A stretch of 15,772 nt of DNA from an uncultured Acetobacteraceae bacterium (GTDB lineage Bacteria > Pseudomonadota > Alphaproteobacteria > Acetobacterales > Acetobacteraceae). The position numbers and the translations under genes were made by a program. The notes under the pieces are model-generated. The model did no database searches and was not told the origin of the DNA. It was given only the letters and a program-made list of their open reading frames with translations. Below, piece after piece: positions 1-7,025 of this stretch (its first letter is position 1; every line of letters begins with the position of its first letter). The stretch spans positions 1 through 15,772 of the forward strand of contig CALGVL010000281.1 of assembly GCA_937930165.1 (NCBI GenBank), in the 5' to 3' direction.

Positions 1-710
1 GCTTCACCTACCATCCCACGCCACCCGGCCTGGCGCGCAGCCTGGCGACGCTCTGGGTGACGCGGGGGCGTTGGGGCCGGCCGCTTGGCATGGCGCTCCT
101 CGCCCTGCTGCTGCTGGGAGGCGGCTGGTGGTTCGGCGTGCACCTGCCGGAGGAACGCGCTCGCATCGCCGAGCAGCAGGAATTGCAGGACATTCCGCGC
201 ATGTTGCAGGCGGAGCGGGAGCGGGTGCTGGCGGCGACGCAGGATGCCTCGGCCCGGCAGCGCGCGGACCGGCTGGTCGCGGAGGGCGAAGCCGCCGCCC
301 GCGCCGGCGCGCTGGGCGATGCGCAGGTGCGGCTGGCGCAGTTGCGGGAGCTGCAACAGGTTCTGGCGCAGGACTACACGGTGCGCATCGTCTCCCGCCC
401 CGGCGAGCCCTCCGGCATCTGGCGCGTGCCGCAGGCCAATCCGCGCGCCCGCAATTTCTACCTGATCGTGGAGGCGGTGGACCGCGACGGACACCCGGTG
501 GAGGTCCTGGTCACCAGCGAGGAGGATGGCCGCACCGCCCGTGTCTCCAAATGGGGCCTTCGGGTGTCGGCGGAGGAATTCGAGAGGGTGCGCCAGGACA
601 AGCTGCGCGACGGCGTGGTGGACCAGCCCGTGGTGGGCATGAAACAGGCCGGGGAGTTGCAGCCCTCCTGGACCGTGCCCACCAGCGGCGGCGCCATCCT
701 GCAATGGTGA
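1..710 (+). CDS. 5'-truncated membrane-anchored protein, DUF6384-like
   Basis: Function is unknown. The frame is open from the first complete codon (base 3) with no stop, so the gene starts outside the window. The GTG at 57 is unlikely to be the true start, because in-frame coding continues upstream of it. About 235 residues are visible. They run: a short segment before the membrane, one strong transmembrane helix (rich in Leu and Gly, ending GGWWFG, encoded near 90-135), a charged helical/coiled-coil stretch rich in Gln, Glu, Arg and Ala, then a compact C-terminal domain of about 110 residues with alternating beta-like segments (VRIVSRPGEPSGIWRVP, NFYLIVEAVDRDG). The layout resembles proteins catalogued as DUF6384, which is a recollection and not a computed match. 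The stop lies 7 nt before the next gene's ATG, so the two are probably co-transcribed. The helix probably anchors the protein in the inner membrane; which side the C-terminal domain faces cannot be read from this. Confidence 0.6.
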   Translation, partial: FTYHPTPPGLARSLATLWVTRGRWGRPLGMALLALLLLGGGWWFGVHLPEERARIAEQQELQDIPRMLQAERERVLAATQDASARQRADRLVAEGEAAARAGALGDAQVRLAQLRELQQVLAQDYTVRIVSRPGEPSGIWRVPQANPRARNFYLIVEAVDRDGHPVEVLVTSEEDGRTARVSKWGLRVSAEEFERVRQDKLRDGVVDQPVVGMKQAGELQPSWTVPTSGGAILQW

Positions 711-717
711 GTCCCCG

Positions 718-2133
718 ATGCTGAACGGCGTGCAGCTTTTCAACAGTTTCGATGAGCGGCTGAACCGCGCCCAGCGCGAGGCCGCCGCGACTCAGGCCGA
801 GGCGGAAGCGATCGCGGCGCGCCGCGACCAGGCCCGGGCGGCGGAGACCGAGGCGCTGCGCGCCCTGGCACGGCTGCGGCTGACCGCACTGCGAGATGGC
901 GAGGCGGCGCTCGGCCGGCTGGATGCGGCCAGCGAGCGGGTCCGGGCATTGCTGGCCGAGCGCGCCCAGGCGGTCGCCGCCGCCGATGCCGAACTCGCCA
1001 CCCGGCGGCAGGCGCTGGCGGCGGCGCAGGCGGAGCGCGACCGCCGCGCGGCGGCCTTGCAGGAAGCGCAGGCGGAGATCGAGCGCAAGCTGGCCGCGGC
1101 GCGGGAACGCGGAGCGGAGAACCCTGAATGGCAGCGCCTGCACGCGACCGCGGAGGAAGCCGCCCGCATCGCCACCCATGCCGAGCAGAAGGCAGCCTTC
1201 GCCCGGCGCGACCTGGAGGCGAAGGGCAAGCCATACCAGGATGATCCACTCTTCGCCTATCTCTGGGACCGCGGCTACGGCACCATGCGCTACCGCGCCG
1301 GACCGCTGGTGCGGCTGCTCGATGGCTGGGTGGCGCGCATCGCCAGATTCGAGCCAGCACGCCGTAATTACGCGCTGCTGAGCCAGCTTCCCGCCCGGCT
1401 TGCCGAACATGCCGGACGGATGCGGCAGGCGGCGGAAGCAGCCGCCGCAGCGCTGGCCGCGCAGGAGCGACAGATGGCCGGGCTGACGGACGGCGATGAA
1501 CTCGCCTCCGCGCAGGATGCGCTGGAGGAGGCGGAAACGGCGCTGGACGAGGCCAGGGATGCCGTCACCGCCGCCGAGCAGAACCGCGCCAACCTCGCCG
1601 GGGAGGAGGATGCGGCGATGCGGGAGGCCGCGGCGGGGCTGGAGGCGGCGCTGGGCGCGGCAAGCCTCCGCTCGCTGCGCGACTCCGCAGCGCGCACGCC
1701 GACGCCGGAGGACGATGCCATCGTCGCCCGGCTGGAGGCCGCCGCGGCGGCGCGCGAGCGGGCGGAGCGGGAGCTTGGCCAGGCCCGTACCCAGGCAGCG
1801 GCGGCTCGCGCCCGCCTGCGGGAGTTGCAGGGGCTGCGGCAGGAGATGCGGCGGCGCGGCTATGGGCGCGACCACTGGGATTTCCGCGACGGCGCGCTGA
1901 TCGGCGTGCTGCTCGGCGAATTGCTGCGCGGCAGCCTGGGCCGCGACGATTTCTGGAACCGGATGGGGCAGCATCGCGTGCCGGGCGGCGGCCCCTGGGG
2001 CGGTGGGCCATGGGGCGGCGGCATGGGGTCCGGCGGGTTCGGCACGGGCGGCGGCTTCGGCGGGGATGGCGGCTTCCATACCGGCGGCCAGATGGGAGGC
2101 GGCGGCGGCTTCAGGACCGGCGGCTCCTTTTGA
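718..2133 (+). CDS. long coiled-coil protein with Gly-rich C-terminal tail, unknown function
   Basis: I do not recognise this 471-residue protein as a named family. Residues about 10-165 and 226-375 are Ala/Glu/Arg/Gln-rich heptad-like stretches that predict two long coiled coils. Between them is a non-coiled core (about 168-225) with aromatic and conserved-looking residues (DDPLFAYLWDRGYG, then RRNYALLSQLPARL). After the second coil comes a short segment rich in Asp, Trp and Phe (DHWDFRDGALIG, then GRDDFWNRMG). The protein ends in a low-complexity tail (about 423-471) of GGG, GGF and GGPW units finishing in Phe, like the tails of TPM/YgcG-type membrane-stress proteins. There is no signal peptide and no clear transmembrane helix, so it is probably cytoplasmic or peripheral. 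The ATG start is supported by GGTGAG about 7 nt upstream and by tight spacing to the preceding gene. The two probably work together: one membrane-anchored, one a filament or scaffold. That role is inference. Confidence 0.85.
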   Translation: MLNGVQLFNSFDERLNRAQREAAATQAEAEAIAARRDQARAAETEALRALARLRLTALRDGEAALGRLDAASERVRALLAERAQAVAAADAELATRRQALAAAQAERDRRAAALQEAQAEIERKLAAARERGAENPEWQRLHATAEEAARIATHAEQKAAFARRDLEAKGKPYQDDPLFAYLWDRGYGTMRYRAGPLVRLLDGWVARIARFEPARRNYALLSQLPARLAEHAGRMRQAAEAAAAALAAQERQMAGLTDGDELASAQDALEEAETALDEARDAVTAAEQNRANLAGEEDAAMREAAAGLEAALGAASLRSLRDSAARTPTPEDDAIVARLEAAAAARERAERELGQARTQAAAARARLRELQGLRQEMRRRGYGRDHWDFRDGALIGVLLGELLRGSLGRDDFWNRMGQHRVPGGGPWGGGPWGGGMGSGGFGTGGGFGGDGGFHTGGQMGGGGGFRTGGSF

Positions 2134-2143
2134 TCCCCCGGCC

Positions 2144-2617
2144 TCACACCGGCACGTCGCCCGGCGGCTTCAGCGTGGTCAGCACGAAGCTGCTGCGCGT
2201 CTCCTTCACCCCCGGCATGCGCAGCAGCGCCTTCAGGGCGAATTCGGCATAGGCCTCGAAATCCGCGGCCAGGACGTGCAGCAGGTAGTCCATCTCGCCG
2301 CTCATCGCATAGGCGGCGAGCACTTCCGGCCGCTCCGCCAGGGCCTTGTGGAAGCGCGCCACCACCTCCTCCGCATGGCTTTCCAGCGCGACCATGACGA
2401 AGGCCTGCAGGGGCAGGCCAAGCCGCACGGGGTCCAGCACCGCGGCGTAGCGGGCGATGATGCCCGCCTCCTCCAGCCGCTTCACCCGGCGCTGGCAGGG
2501 GGTGGGGGAGAGGCCGACCTGCTCCGCCAGAGCCACCACCGGCATGCGGCCGTCGCGCTGCAGGGCGCGCAAGATACGGCGGTCTATGGCATCGAGCTCT
2601 GTGGTGGATTTCGACAT
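2144..2617 (-). CDS. Lrp/AsnC family transcriptional regulator
   Basis: This 157-residue protein has the usual length and layout of the family. An N-terminal winged helix-turn-helix (LDAIDRRILRALQRDGRMP, recognition region about 35-50 with SPTPCQRRVKRLE) is followed by the ligand-binding RAM domain (about 65-150), which carries the typical SGEMDYLLHV turn at 106-115. Such regulators bind DNA as dimers or octamers and sense amino acids. The gene is divergent from phhA-hppD, with 118 bp between the start codons, so it most likely controls phenylalanine/tyrosine catabolism and perhaps itself, with an aromatic amino acid as effector (inference from context). The ATG at 2617 is supported by AGGAG 8 nt upstream. 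Its stop is only 10 nt from the convergent stop of the coiled-coil gene. Without experiment the ligand could be a different amino acid. Confidence 0.95.
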   Translation of the reverse strand: MSKSTTELDAIDRRILRALQRDGRMPVVALAEQVGLSPTPCQRRVKRLEEAGIIARYAAVLDPVRLGLPLQAFVMVALESHAEEVVARFHKALAERPEVLAAYAMSGEMDYLLHVLAADFEAYAEFALKALLRMPGVKETRSSFVLTTLKPPGDVPV

Positions 2618-2633
2618 GAATTCGGCTCCTGAT

Positions 2634-2665
2634 AGGGATTTTTGGTGGGAATAGCGCGAATCCCT
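2634..2665. promoter_or_regulatory. 7-bp inverted repeat, candidate Lrp-type operator
   Basis: AGGGATT (2634-2640) and its exact complement AATCCCT (2659-2665) lie 18 nt apart in the divergent promoter region between the Lrp/AsnC gene and phhA. The arm centres are 25 bp apart, about 2.4 helical turns. Lrp-family proteins often bind dyads upstream of their own gene. The left arm sits just upstream of the regulator's Shine-Dalgarno, so binding there would fit autoregulation. No confident -35/-10 pair was recognised. Confidence 0.35.
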
Positions 2666-2735
2666 GCCGAGTTCGCCGAAAACCCCTCCCCCTTCTCGCG
2701 CATTCTGCTTGCAGCGGCGTGACGGGGAGGCGGCG

Positions 2736-3578
2736 ATGGAGGCGAAGATTCAGGGGCTGCCGCAGGGGCTGCGGGGCGACTACCGCCATGCCCGGCCCGA
2801 TTTCACCCTGGACCAGGACATGGCCGAATACTCGGCCGCCGACCATGCGACCTGGCGCACCCTCTTCGCCCGCCAGTCGGCACTGCTGCCACGCCATGCC
2901 GCTTCCGCCTTCCGCGACTGCCTGGCCCGCCTGCCCTTCGCCGATGGCGTGCCGGATTTCGCGCGGGTGTCGGAGCTGCTGCATCCGGCGACCGGCTGGC
3001 GGCTGGTGGCGGTACCGGGCCTGATCCCGGACGGCGCCTTCTTCGAGCATCTCGCGGCGCGGCGCTTTCCCGTCACCCATTGGATCCGCAAGCCGGAGGA
3101 GCTGGACTACATCGTCGAGCCGGACATCTTCCACGACTGCTTCGGCCATGTGCCGCTGCTGCTGCACCCGGACTTTTCCGGGTTCCTCGCCGCCTATGGC
3201 CGGCTCGGCGAGCGGGCGGCGCGGATCGGCGCGCTGAAGCCGCTGGCGCGGCTCTACTGGCATATGGTCGAATTCGGCCTGGTGCGGGAGGGCGGTGATA
3301 TCCGCGCCTATGGCGCCGGCATCCTCTCCTCTTCCGCCGAGACGGTCCATTCGACCGAAAGCCCGAAGCCGCGGCGGCTGCGCTTCGATCCCTGGCGCGT
3401 GCTGCGCAGCGATTATTTCATCGACGACCTGCAGCCGACCTATTTCGTCATCACCGGCTATGCCGAGCTCTTCGCCGCGATGGAGCGTGTGCCGGCGATG
3501 CTCGAAGCCGCGCGCGACGCGGAGCCGATCCCGCCCGGTGCGGCCTCGCCCGAGGACATCCCCTGCCCCTTGCACTGA
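2736..3578 (+). CDS. phhA: phenylalanine 4-monooxygenase (phenylalanine hydroxylase)
   Basis: Converts L-phenylalanine to L-tyrosine with O2 and tetrahydrobiopterin (or another tetrahydropterin), using a non-haem iron. The 280-residue length fits the bacterial form, which lacks the N-terminal ACT regulatory domain of animal enzymes. The iron ligands are visible as His133 and His138 in HDCFGHVP and Glu179 in WHMVEFGL. The family stretch IRAYGAGILSSS is at 189-200. The ATG at 2736 is chosen over an in-frame TTG at 2709 because GGGGAGG ends 5 nt before it and the protein then begins like its relatives. It is 14 nt upstream of hppD in an evident operon and divergent from an Lrp-type regulator, so it probably serves phenylalanine degradation. 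The pterin recycling enzyme PhhB is not in the window. Confidence 0.97.
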   Translation: MEAKIQGLPQGLRGDYRHARPDFTLDQDMAEYSAADHATWRTLFARQSALLPRHAASAFRDCLARLPFADGVPDFARVSELLHPATGWRLVAVPGLIPDGAFFEHLAARRFPVTHWIRKPEELDYIVEPDIFHDCFGHVPLLLHPDFSGFLAAYGRLGERAARIGALKPLARLYWHMVEFGLVREGGDIRAYGAGILSSSAETVHSTESPKPRRLRFDPWRVLRSDYFIDDLQPTYFVITGYAELFAAMERVPAMLEAARDAEPIPPGAASPEDIPCPLH

Positions 3579-3592
3579 AGGACCGCAGCGCC

Positions 3593-4702
3593 ATGGACAC
3601 CCCTCCCGATCGCACCGCCTATGCCGGCCGCATCTCCGAGGCCAATCCGATGGGCACGGACGGATTCGAATTCGTCGAGTTCACCGGCCCGGACATGGCC
3701 TATCTGGAGGGGTTGTTCCGGCGCCTCGGCTTCCGGCCGGTCGCACGCCACCGCAGCAAGCAGGTGACGCTCTGGCGCCAGGGGGACATCAACTTCATCC
3801 TGAATGCCGAGCCGGACAGCTTCGCCCAGGCCTTCCAGCGCGTGCACGGTCCCTCCGCCTGCGCCATGGCCTTCCGCGTCGCGGATGCAAAGGCGGCCTA
3901 TGACCGCGCCATCGCGCTCGGCGCCAAGCCTGTCACCGGCAAGGTCGGGCCGATGGAGCTGAACATCCCGGCCATCGAGGGCATCGGCGGCTCGTTGCTC
4001 TATCTGGTGGACCGCTACGGGCCGAAGGGTTCGATCTACGATGTGGACTTCCGCTGGCTGGACGAGGCCGATCCGCATCCAAAGGGCCATGGCCTGACGG
4101 TGATCGACCATCTGACGCACAACGTCCATCGCGGCCGCATGGATGTGTGGTGGCAGTTCTACGAGAAGCTCTTCAATTTCCGTGAGATCCGCTATTTCGA
4201 CATCGAGGGCAAGCTGACCGGGCTGAAGTCGCGCGCCCTCACCTCCCCCTGCGGCCAGATCCGCATCCCGATCAACGAGAGCCGCGACGACAAGTCGCAG
4301 ATCGAGGAGTATCTCCGCGCCTACAACGGTGAGGGCATCCAGCACATCGCCCTCGGCACCAACGACATCTTCGCCAGCGTCGAGGGCATGCGGGAGGCAG
4401 GCGTGCAATTCATGGACACGCCGGACACCTATTACGAGTTGCTGCCGAAGCGCATGCCGGACGCAGGCGAGGATCTGGAGCGCATGCGCCGCAACCGCAT
4501 CCTGATGGACGGCGCGCCGACGCCGGAAGGCGGACGGCTGCTGCAGATCTTCACCGGCACCGTGATCGGCCCGATCTTCTTCGAGCTGATCCAGCGCAAG
4601 GGCGACCAGGGCTTCGGCGAGGGCAATTTCCGCGCCCTGTTCGAGAGCATCGAGCTGGACCAGATCCGCCGCGGCGTGCTGAAGCCGACCGCAGCGGAGT
4701 GA
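3593..4702 (+). CDS. hppD: 4-hydroxyphenylpyruvate dioxygenase
   Basis: Oxidatively decarboxylates and rearranges 4-hydroxyphenylpyruvate to homogentisate, the entry step of the homogentisate pathway, using Fe(II) and O2. The 369-residue length is normal. Two vicinal-oxygen-chelate domains are visible: residues about 22-150 (degenerate) and 168-355 (catalytic). The three iron ligands are His173 (IDHLTHNV), His251 (EGIQHIAL) and Glu331 (GPIFFELIQRKGD). The conserved C-terminal helix region around GFGEGNFRALFESIELDQ is intact. The ATG start has AAGGA 10 nt upstream, overlapping the phhA stop, so translation is probably linked. Together with phhA it covers phenylalanine to homogentisate except for the tyrosine aminotransferase, which must be elsewhere along with HmgA and later steps. 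4-Hydroxymandelate synthase shares the fold but is less likely given the phhA context. Confidence 0.97.
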   Translation: MDTPPDRTAYAGRISEANPMGTDGFEFVEFTGPDMAYLEGLFRRLGFRPVARHRSKQVTLWRQGDINFILNAEPDSFAQAFQRVHGPSACAMAFRVADAKAAYDRAIALGAKPVTGKVGPMELNIPAIEGIGGSLLYLVDRYGPKGSIYDVDFRWLDEADPHPKGHGLTVIDHLTHNVHRGRMDVWWQFYEKLFNFREIRYFDIEGKLTGLKSRALTSPCGQIRIPINESRDDKSQIEEYLRAYNGEGIQHIALGTNDIFASVEGMREAGVQFMDTPDTYYELLPKRMPDAGEDLERMRRNRILMDGAPTPEGGRLLQIFTGTVIGPIFFELIQRKGDQGFGEGNFRALFESIELDQIRRGVLKPTAAE

Positions 4703-4706
4703 AGCC

Positions 4707-5033
4707 TCAGCGGCGGTCCACCTCACGCGGCGGCGTGCGTGGCACCGCCGCCGGGTCCTGCCCGGTCAGTTCGCGGTAAAGCTGGTCCACCTCGCGGCTC
4801 TCGGCCGGATCTGCCGGGAGCTGGCGGCCATCGGCGCGCTCGCGCGCCTCGATCTCAGCCGGGTTCGGCTGGTGCTTGCGCCAGTCCCATTCGGGGCCGA
4901 TCCGCGCCGGGGGCTGGTCGGCAGCGCCCGCCTGCTGGGCCAAGGTTGTCCCGGCCGGCACCGCCAGCATCAGCACCAGCGCCGAGGCTGTGACAAGCGC
5001 CGGCCCGTGCCCACCATCTTTCCCGCGACGCAT
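4707..5033 (-). CDS. small secreted protein of unknown function
   Basis: Predicted product of 108 residues. It begins MRRGKDGG, followed by a hydrophobic helix (about 11-28) and a small-residue site (TTLAQQAG, likely cleavage near residue 32), which is a classic Sec signal peptide. The mature part, about 75 residues, is hydrophilic and rich in Pro, Arg, Glu and Asp (GPEWDWRKHQPNPAEIEARE, then VDQLYRELTGQDP) with no cysteine, so it is probably a small periplasmic protein. The ATG at 5033 is chosen over the 5270 frame start because it directly precedes the signal peptide, and AGGAGGG lies about 11 nt upstream. It lies 107 nt downstream of the fliJ-like gene on the same strand and could belong to that unit. 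Its end is 4 nt from the convergent hppD stop. I do not recognise the family. Confidence 0.75.
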   Translation of the reverse strand: MRRGKDGGHGPALVTASALVLMLAVPAGTTLAQQAGAADQPPARIGPEWDWRKHQPNPAEIEARERADGRQLPADPAESREVDQLYRELTGQDPAAVPRTPPREVDRR

Positions 5034-5140
5034 GGCACTCCGCTCCCTCCTGAACGGCGCGGGGCCTCGGCGGGAGGGCCGCCGCCCCATTGCCTTCCGC
5101 GCCACAACGCGCAGCGGGTCGGTCCGGTTACCAGGGGCCT

Positions 5141-5542
5141 CTACTCCGGCCGGCGGAATCGTTGCGCCGCATCGTCCAGCAGCATCTGCTGTCGCCGCTC
5201 CGCCCGGCGCCGCGCCTCGGCCGCATGCTGCTCGCGCAGCAGCGCCACGGCGCGCTCGGCAGCGCGGCATCCGGCAAGCGCCAATTGCGCCGCCTGCAGG
5301 CTGCTCTCCGCCAGACGCTCCGCAACCGCGGCACGCTCCCGCTCTGCCAGGGCGCGGGGCAGCCAGGTGGCGTAATCGGCGGGATCGCCGGCGCTGCGCT
5401 CCTCCAGCAGCGCGCCCTCCGCCGCCACCACCCGCGCCGCCGCCGCCGCGGCACGGCTGAGCTGCATGGCCAAGCGCTGCTGCGCGGCGCGCGTCTCCAG
5501 CAGCCGCAGCCGCGCCAGGACCGCCAGCGGGTCAGCCGCCAT
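5141..5542 (-). CDS. fliJ: FliJ-like flagellar export stalk/chaperone-escort protein
   Basis: A 133-residue, almost wholly alpha-helical protein rich in Ala, Arg, Glu, Gln and Leu, with heptad-like spacing from about 5-45 and 62-125 and a C-terminal stretch RRAERRQQMLLDDAAQRF that looks like FliJ/YscO ends. FliJ fits into the hexameric FliI ring like the gamma stalk of F1-ATPase and couples it to the export gate. The sequence is too poorly conserved for recognition by motif, so the call relies on size, coiled-coil nature and position directly after fliI. The ATG at 5542 lies inside fliI and the two overlap by 11 nt, indicating translational coupling. A longer in-frame start at 5719 would put the N-terminus inside the fliI coding region with shadow-like Arg/Trp-rich composition, so it was rejected. 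Confidence 0.8.
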   Translation of the reverse strand: MAADPLAVLARLRLLETRAAQQRLAMQLSRAAAAAARVVAAEGALLEERSAGDPADYATWLPRALAERERAAVAERLAESSLQAAQLALAGCRAAERAVALLREQHAAEARRRAERRQQMLLDDAAQRFRRPE

Positions 5543-6884
5543 CCTGGCCTTCCATGGCAGCCGCCAGCATGGCGAAGGCTTCCGCCACGCTGCTCCGTTC
5601 GCCCTTGCCCTGGGCCAGCATCGCCTCGATGCGCGGCGCCAGGCGCAATGCCTCGTCCACCTCCGGGTCGGTCCCGGTTCGGTAGGCGCCGAGGCGCACC
5701 AGATCCGCCATCTCCGCATGCAGGGCGAGGATGCGTCGCGCCCGCTGCATCAGCGCCCGCTCCTCCGGCGTAAGGCAGCCGGGCACGGTGCGGGAGAGGC
5801 TGCGCAGCACATCCACCGCCGGGTAGCGGCCGCGCTCGCCGATACGGCGGTCCAGCACCACGTGCCCGTCCAGGATGCCGCGCACCGCATCGGCCACCGG
5901 CTCGTCATGGTCGTCGCCCTCCACCAGCACGGTGAAAAGGCCGGTGATAGCGCCGGGATTGCCTTCCTCCCGCGGACCGGCGCGTTCCAGCAGGCGCGGC
6001 AATTCGGCGAAGACGCCGGGGGTGTAGCCGCGGGTGGTCGGCGGCTCCCCTGCGGCCAGCCCGATCTCGCGCAGCGCCATGGCGAAGCGGGTGACACTGT
6101 CCATCAGCAGCAGGACCTGGCGGCCCGATTCGGCAAAATGCTCGGCGATGGCCAGGGCGGCATAGGCAGCCTCCCGCCGCATAAGCGGCGGGCTGTCGGA
6201 GGTGGCGCAGATCACCACGGCACGGGCCAGCCCCTCCGGTCCCAGGTCGTCCTCCAGGAATTCACGCAGCTCCCGCCCACGCTCGCCGACCAGGGCGAGG
6301 ACCGCGACATCGCAATCGGCCCCGGCGGCCAGCATGGAGAGCAGGGTGGACTTGCCGACGCCGGAGGCCGCGAACAGGCCGAGCCGCTGCCCGCGCCGGC
6401 AGGTGGCGAAGGCATCCAGCACCCGCACGCCGAGATCGATCCGGGGCCCGAGTCGGGCACGGGTTCCGGCCTGGGGTGGGGCGGCGCGCAACGGGCGCGG
6501 ACGCGGCCCCGGCGGCAGCGGCCCGCGCCCATCCAGCGGCCGGCCGAGCGGATCGAGCACGCGGCCGAGCCAGGAATCATCCACGGCCAGGCTTGCTTCC
6601 GGCGCCAGCCAGGCCGGGCTGCCATGGGCGATCCCCTCCAGCGGCGCGAAGGCAAGGGCCTGGGCCAGGCCGTCCCGGAACCCGACCACCTCGGCCGCGA
6701 CCGGCGCCCGGCCCGGCGGCGCGACGGTGAGGCGCACGCCCACCCGCAACCACGGCGCGAGTCCCTCCACGGTCAGGGCGAGGCCCTGCGCCGACACGAC
6801 TCGACCGTACAGCCCCGCCTGCGGCAGTCTCGCCAGCGCCGGGACGGCCCCGGAAAGACGCTGAAGCCCTTGAGCCCGCATCAT
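5532..6884 (-). CDS. fliI: flagellar type III export ATPase FliI
   Basis: ATPase that energises unfolding and loading of flagellar substrates at the cytoplasmic face of the export apparatus. The 450 residues match the family. The N-terminal beta domain (about 23-97) is followed by the RecA-like core, with Walker A ASGVGKST at 173-180 (Lys178), the catalytic Glu201 in GERGRE, Walker B LLLMD ending at Asp262, and the type III ATPase signature around 281-296 (PPTTRGYTPGVFAELP). That signature separates FliI/YscN from F1 beta subunits. The C-terminal helical domain is complete. FliI rather than an injectisome YscN is inferred from neighbouring fliJ, ctrA and che genes. Two adjacent ATGs (6884 and 6881) could start translation, and GAGGG lies just upstream. 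The gene is divergent from ctrA and overlaps fliJ by 11 nt. Confidence 0.96.
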   Translation of the reverse strand: MMRAQGLQRLSGAVPALARLPQAGLYGRVVSAQGLALTVEGLAPWLRVGVRLTVAPPGRAPVAAEVVGFRDGLAQALAFAPLEGIAHGSPAWLAPEASLAVDDSWLGRVLDPLGRPLDGRGPLPPGPRPRPLRAAPPQAGTRARLGPRIDLGVRVLDAFATCRRGQRLGLFAASGVGKSTLLSMLAAGADCDVAVLALVGERGRELREFLEDDLGPEGLARAVVICATSDSPPLMRREAAYAALAIAEHFAESGRQVLLLMDSVTRFAMALREIGLAAGEPPTTRGYTPGVFAELPRLLERAGPREEGNPGAITGLFTVLVEGDDHDEPVADAVRGILDGHVVLDRRIGERGRYPAVDVLRSLSRTVPGCLTPEERALMQRARRILALHAEMADLVRLGAYRTGTDPEVDEALRLAPRIEAMLAQGKGERSSVAEAFAMLAAAMEGQDGG

Positions 6885-6931
6885 ATTTTCCCTCGTCTCC
6901 GGGCGCTTTCATCATCTTTCAACGTTTTGTC

Positions 6932-6985
6932 TCGTAACTTGATACGTCTCAAAGGTGAAAATCTGCTTCACATTGCACGTTACGA
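6932..6985. promoter_or_regulatory. nested dyads in the fliI-ctrA divergent promoter region
   Basis: Two symmetric elements lie in the 141-bp gap between fliI and ctrA. First, TCGTAAC (6932-6938) has an exact inverted copy GTTACGA at 6979-6985, 40 nt away. Second, immediately inside the left arm, TTGATACGTCTCAA (6939-6952) is a near-palindrome centred on ACGT with 12 of 14 positions symmetric. The gap is clearly richer in A+T than the surrounding genes. These are plausible operators for fliI and/or ctrA. No canonical CtrA box (TTAA-N7-TTAA) or sigma-54 promoter was recognised on either strand. Confidence 0.35.
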
Positions 6986-6993
6986 TGGTAAAT

Positions 6994-7017
6994 CTACTCG
7001 CGCATCACGAGTAGGAG
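6994..7017 (+). promoter_or_regulatory. hairpin overlapping the ctrA ribosome-binding site
   Basis: CTACTCG (6994-7000) pairs perfectly with CGAGTAG (7008-7014) around a 7-nt loop. The 3' arm ends inside the ctrA Shine-Dalgarno AGGAG (7013-7017), which stands 8 nt before the ATG at 7026. If the leader is transcribed, the hairpin could limit ribosome access. As DNA, the same dyad could be a repressor or activator site. Which reading is right cannot be decided from sequence. Confidence 0.4.
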
Positions 7018-7025
7018 ATCGCAAG

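Noticed and set aside
1984..2130. Glycine-rich GGC repeats as a possible DNA tandem repeat or CRISPR-like array
   Set aside because: The units are irregular, in frame, and explained by the low-complexity Gly tail of the coiled-coil protein.
2709..2735. TTG start nine codons upstream for phhA
   Set aside because: The ATG at 2736 has GGGGAGG at ideal spacing and gives the expected N-terminus; the TTG start would put that Shine-Dalgarno inside the coding region.
511..3575. Two long minus-strand frames (522 and 571 codons) opposite the coiled-coil gene and phhA
   Set aside because: Both lie across well-supported genes on either strand, lack ribosome-binding sites and have shadow-type composition.
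5466..7025. Plus-strand in-frame extension of ctrA far upstream, over fliI
   Set aside because: The extension is antisense to fliI. The ctrA homology begins exactly at the ATG at 7026, which has a good Shine-Dalgarno.
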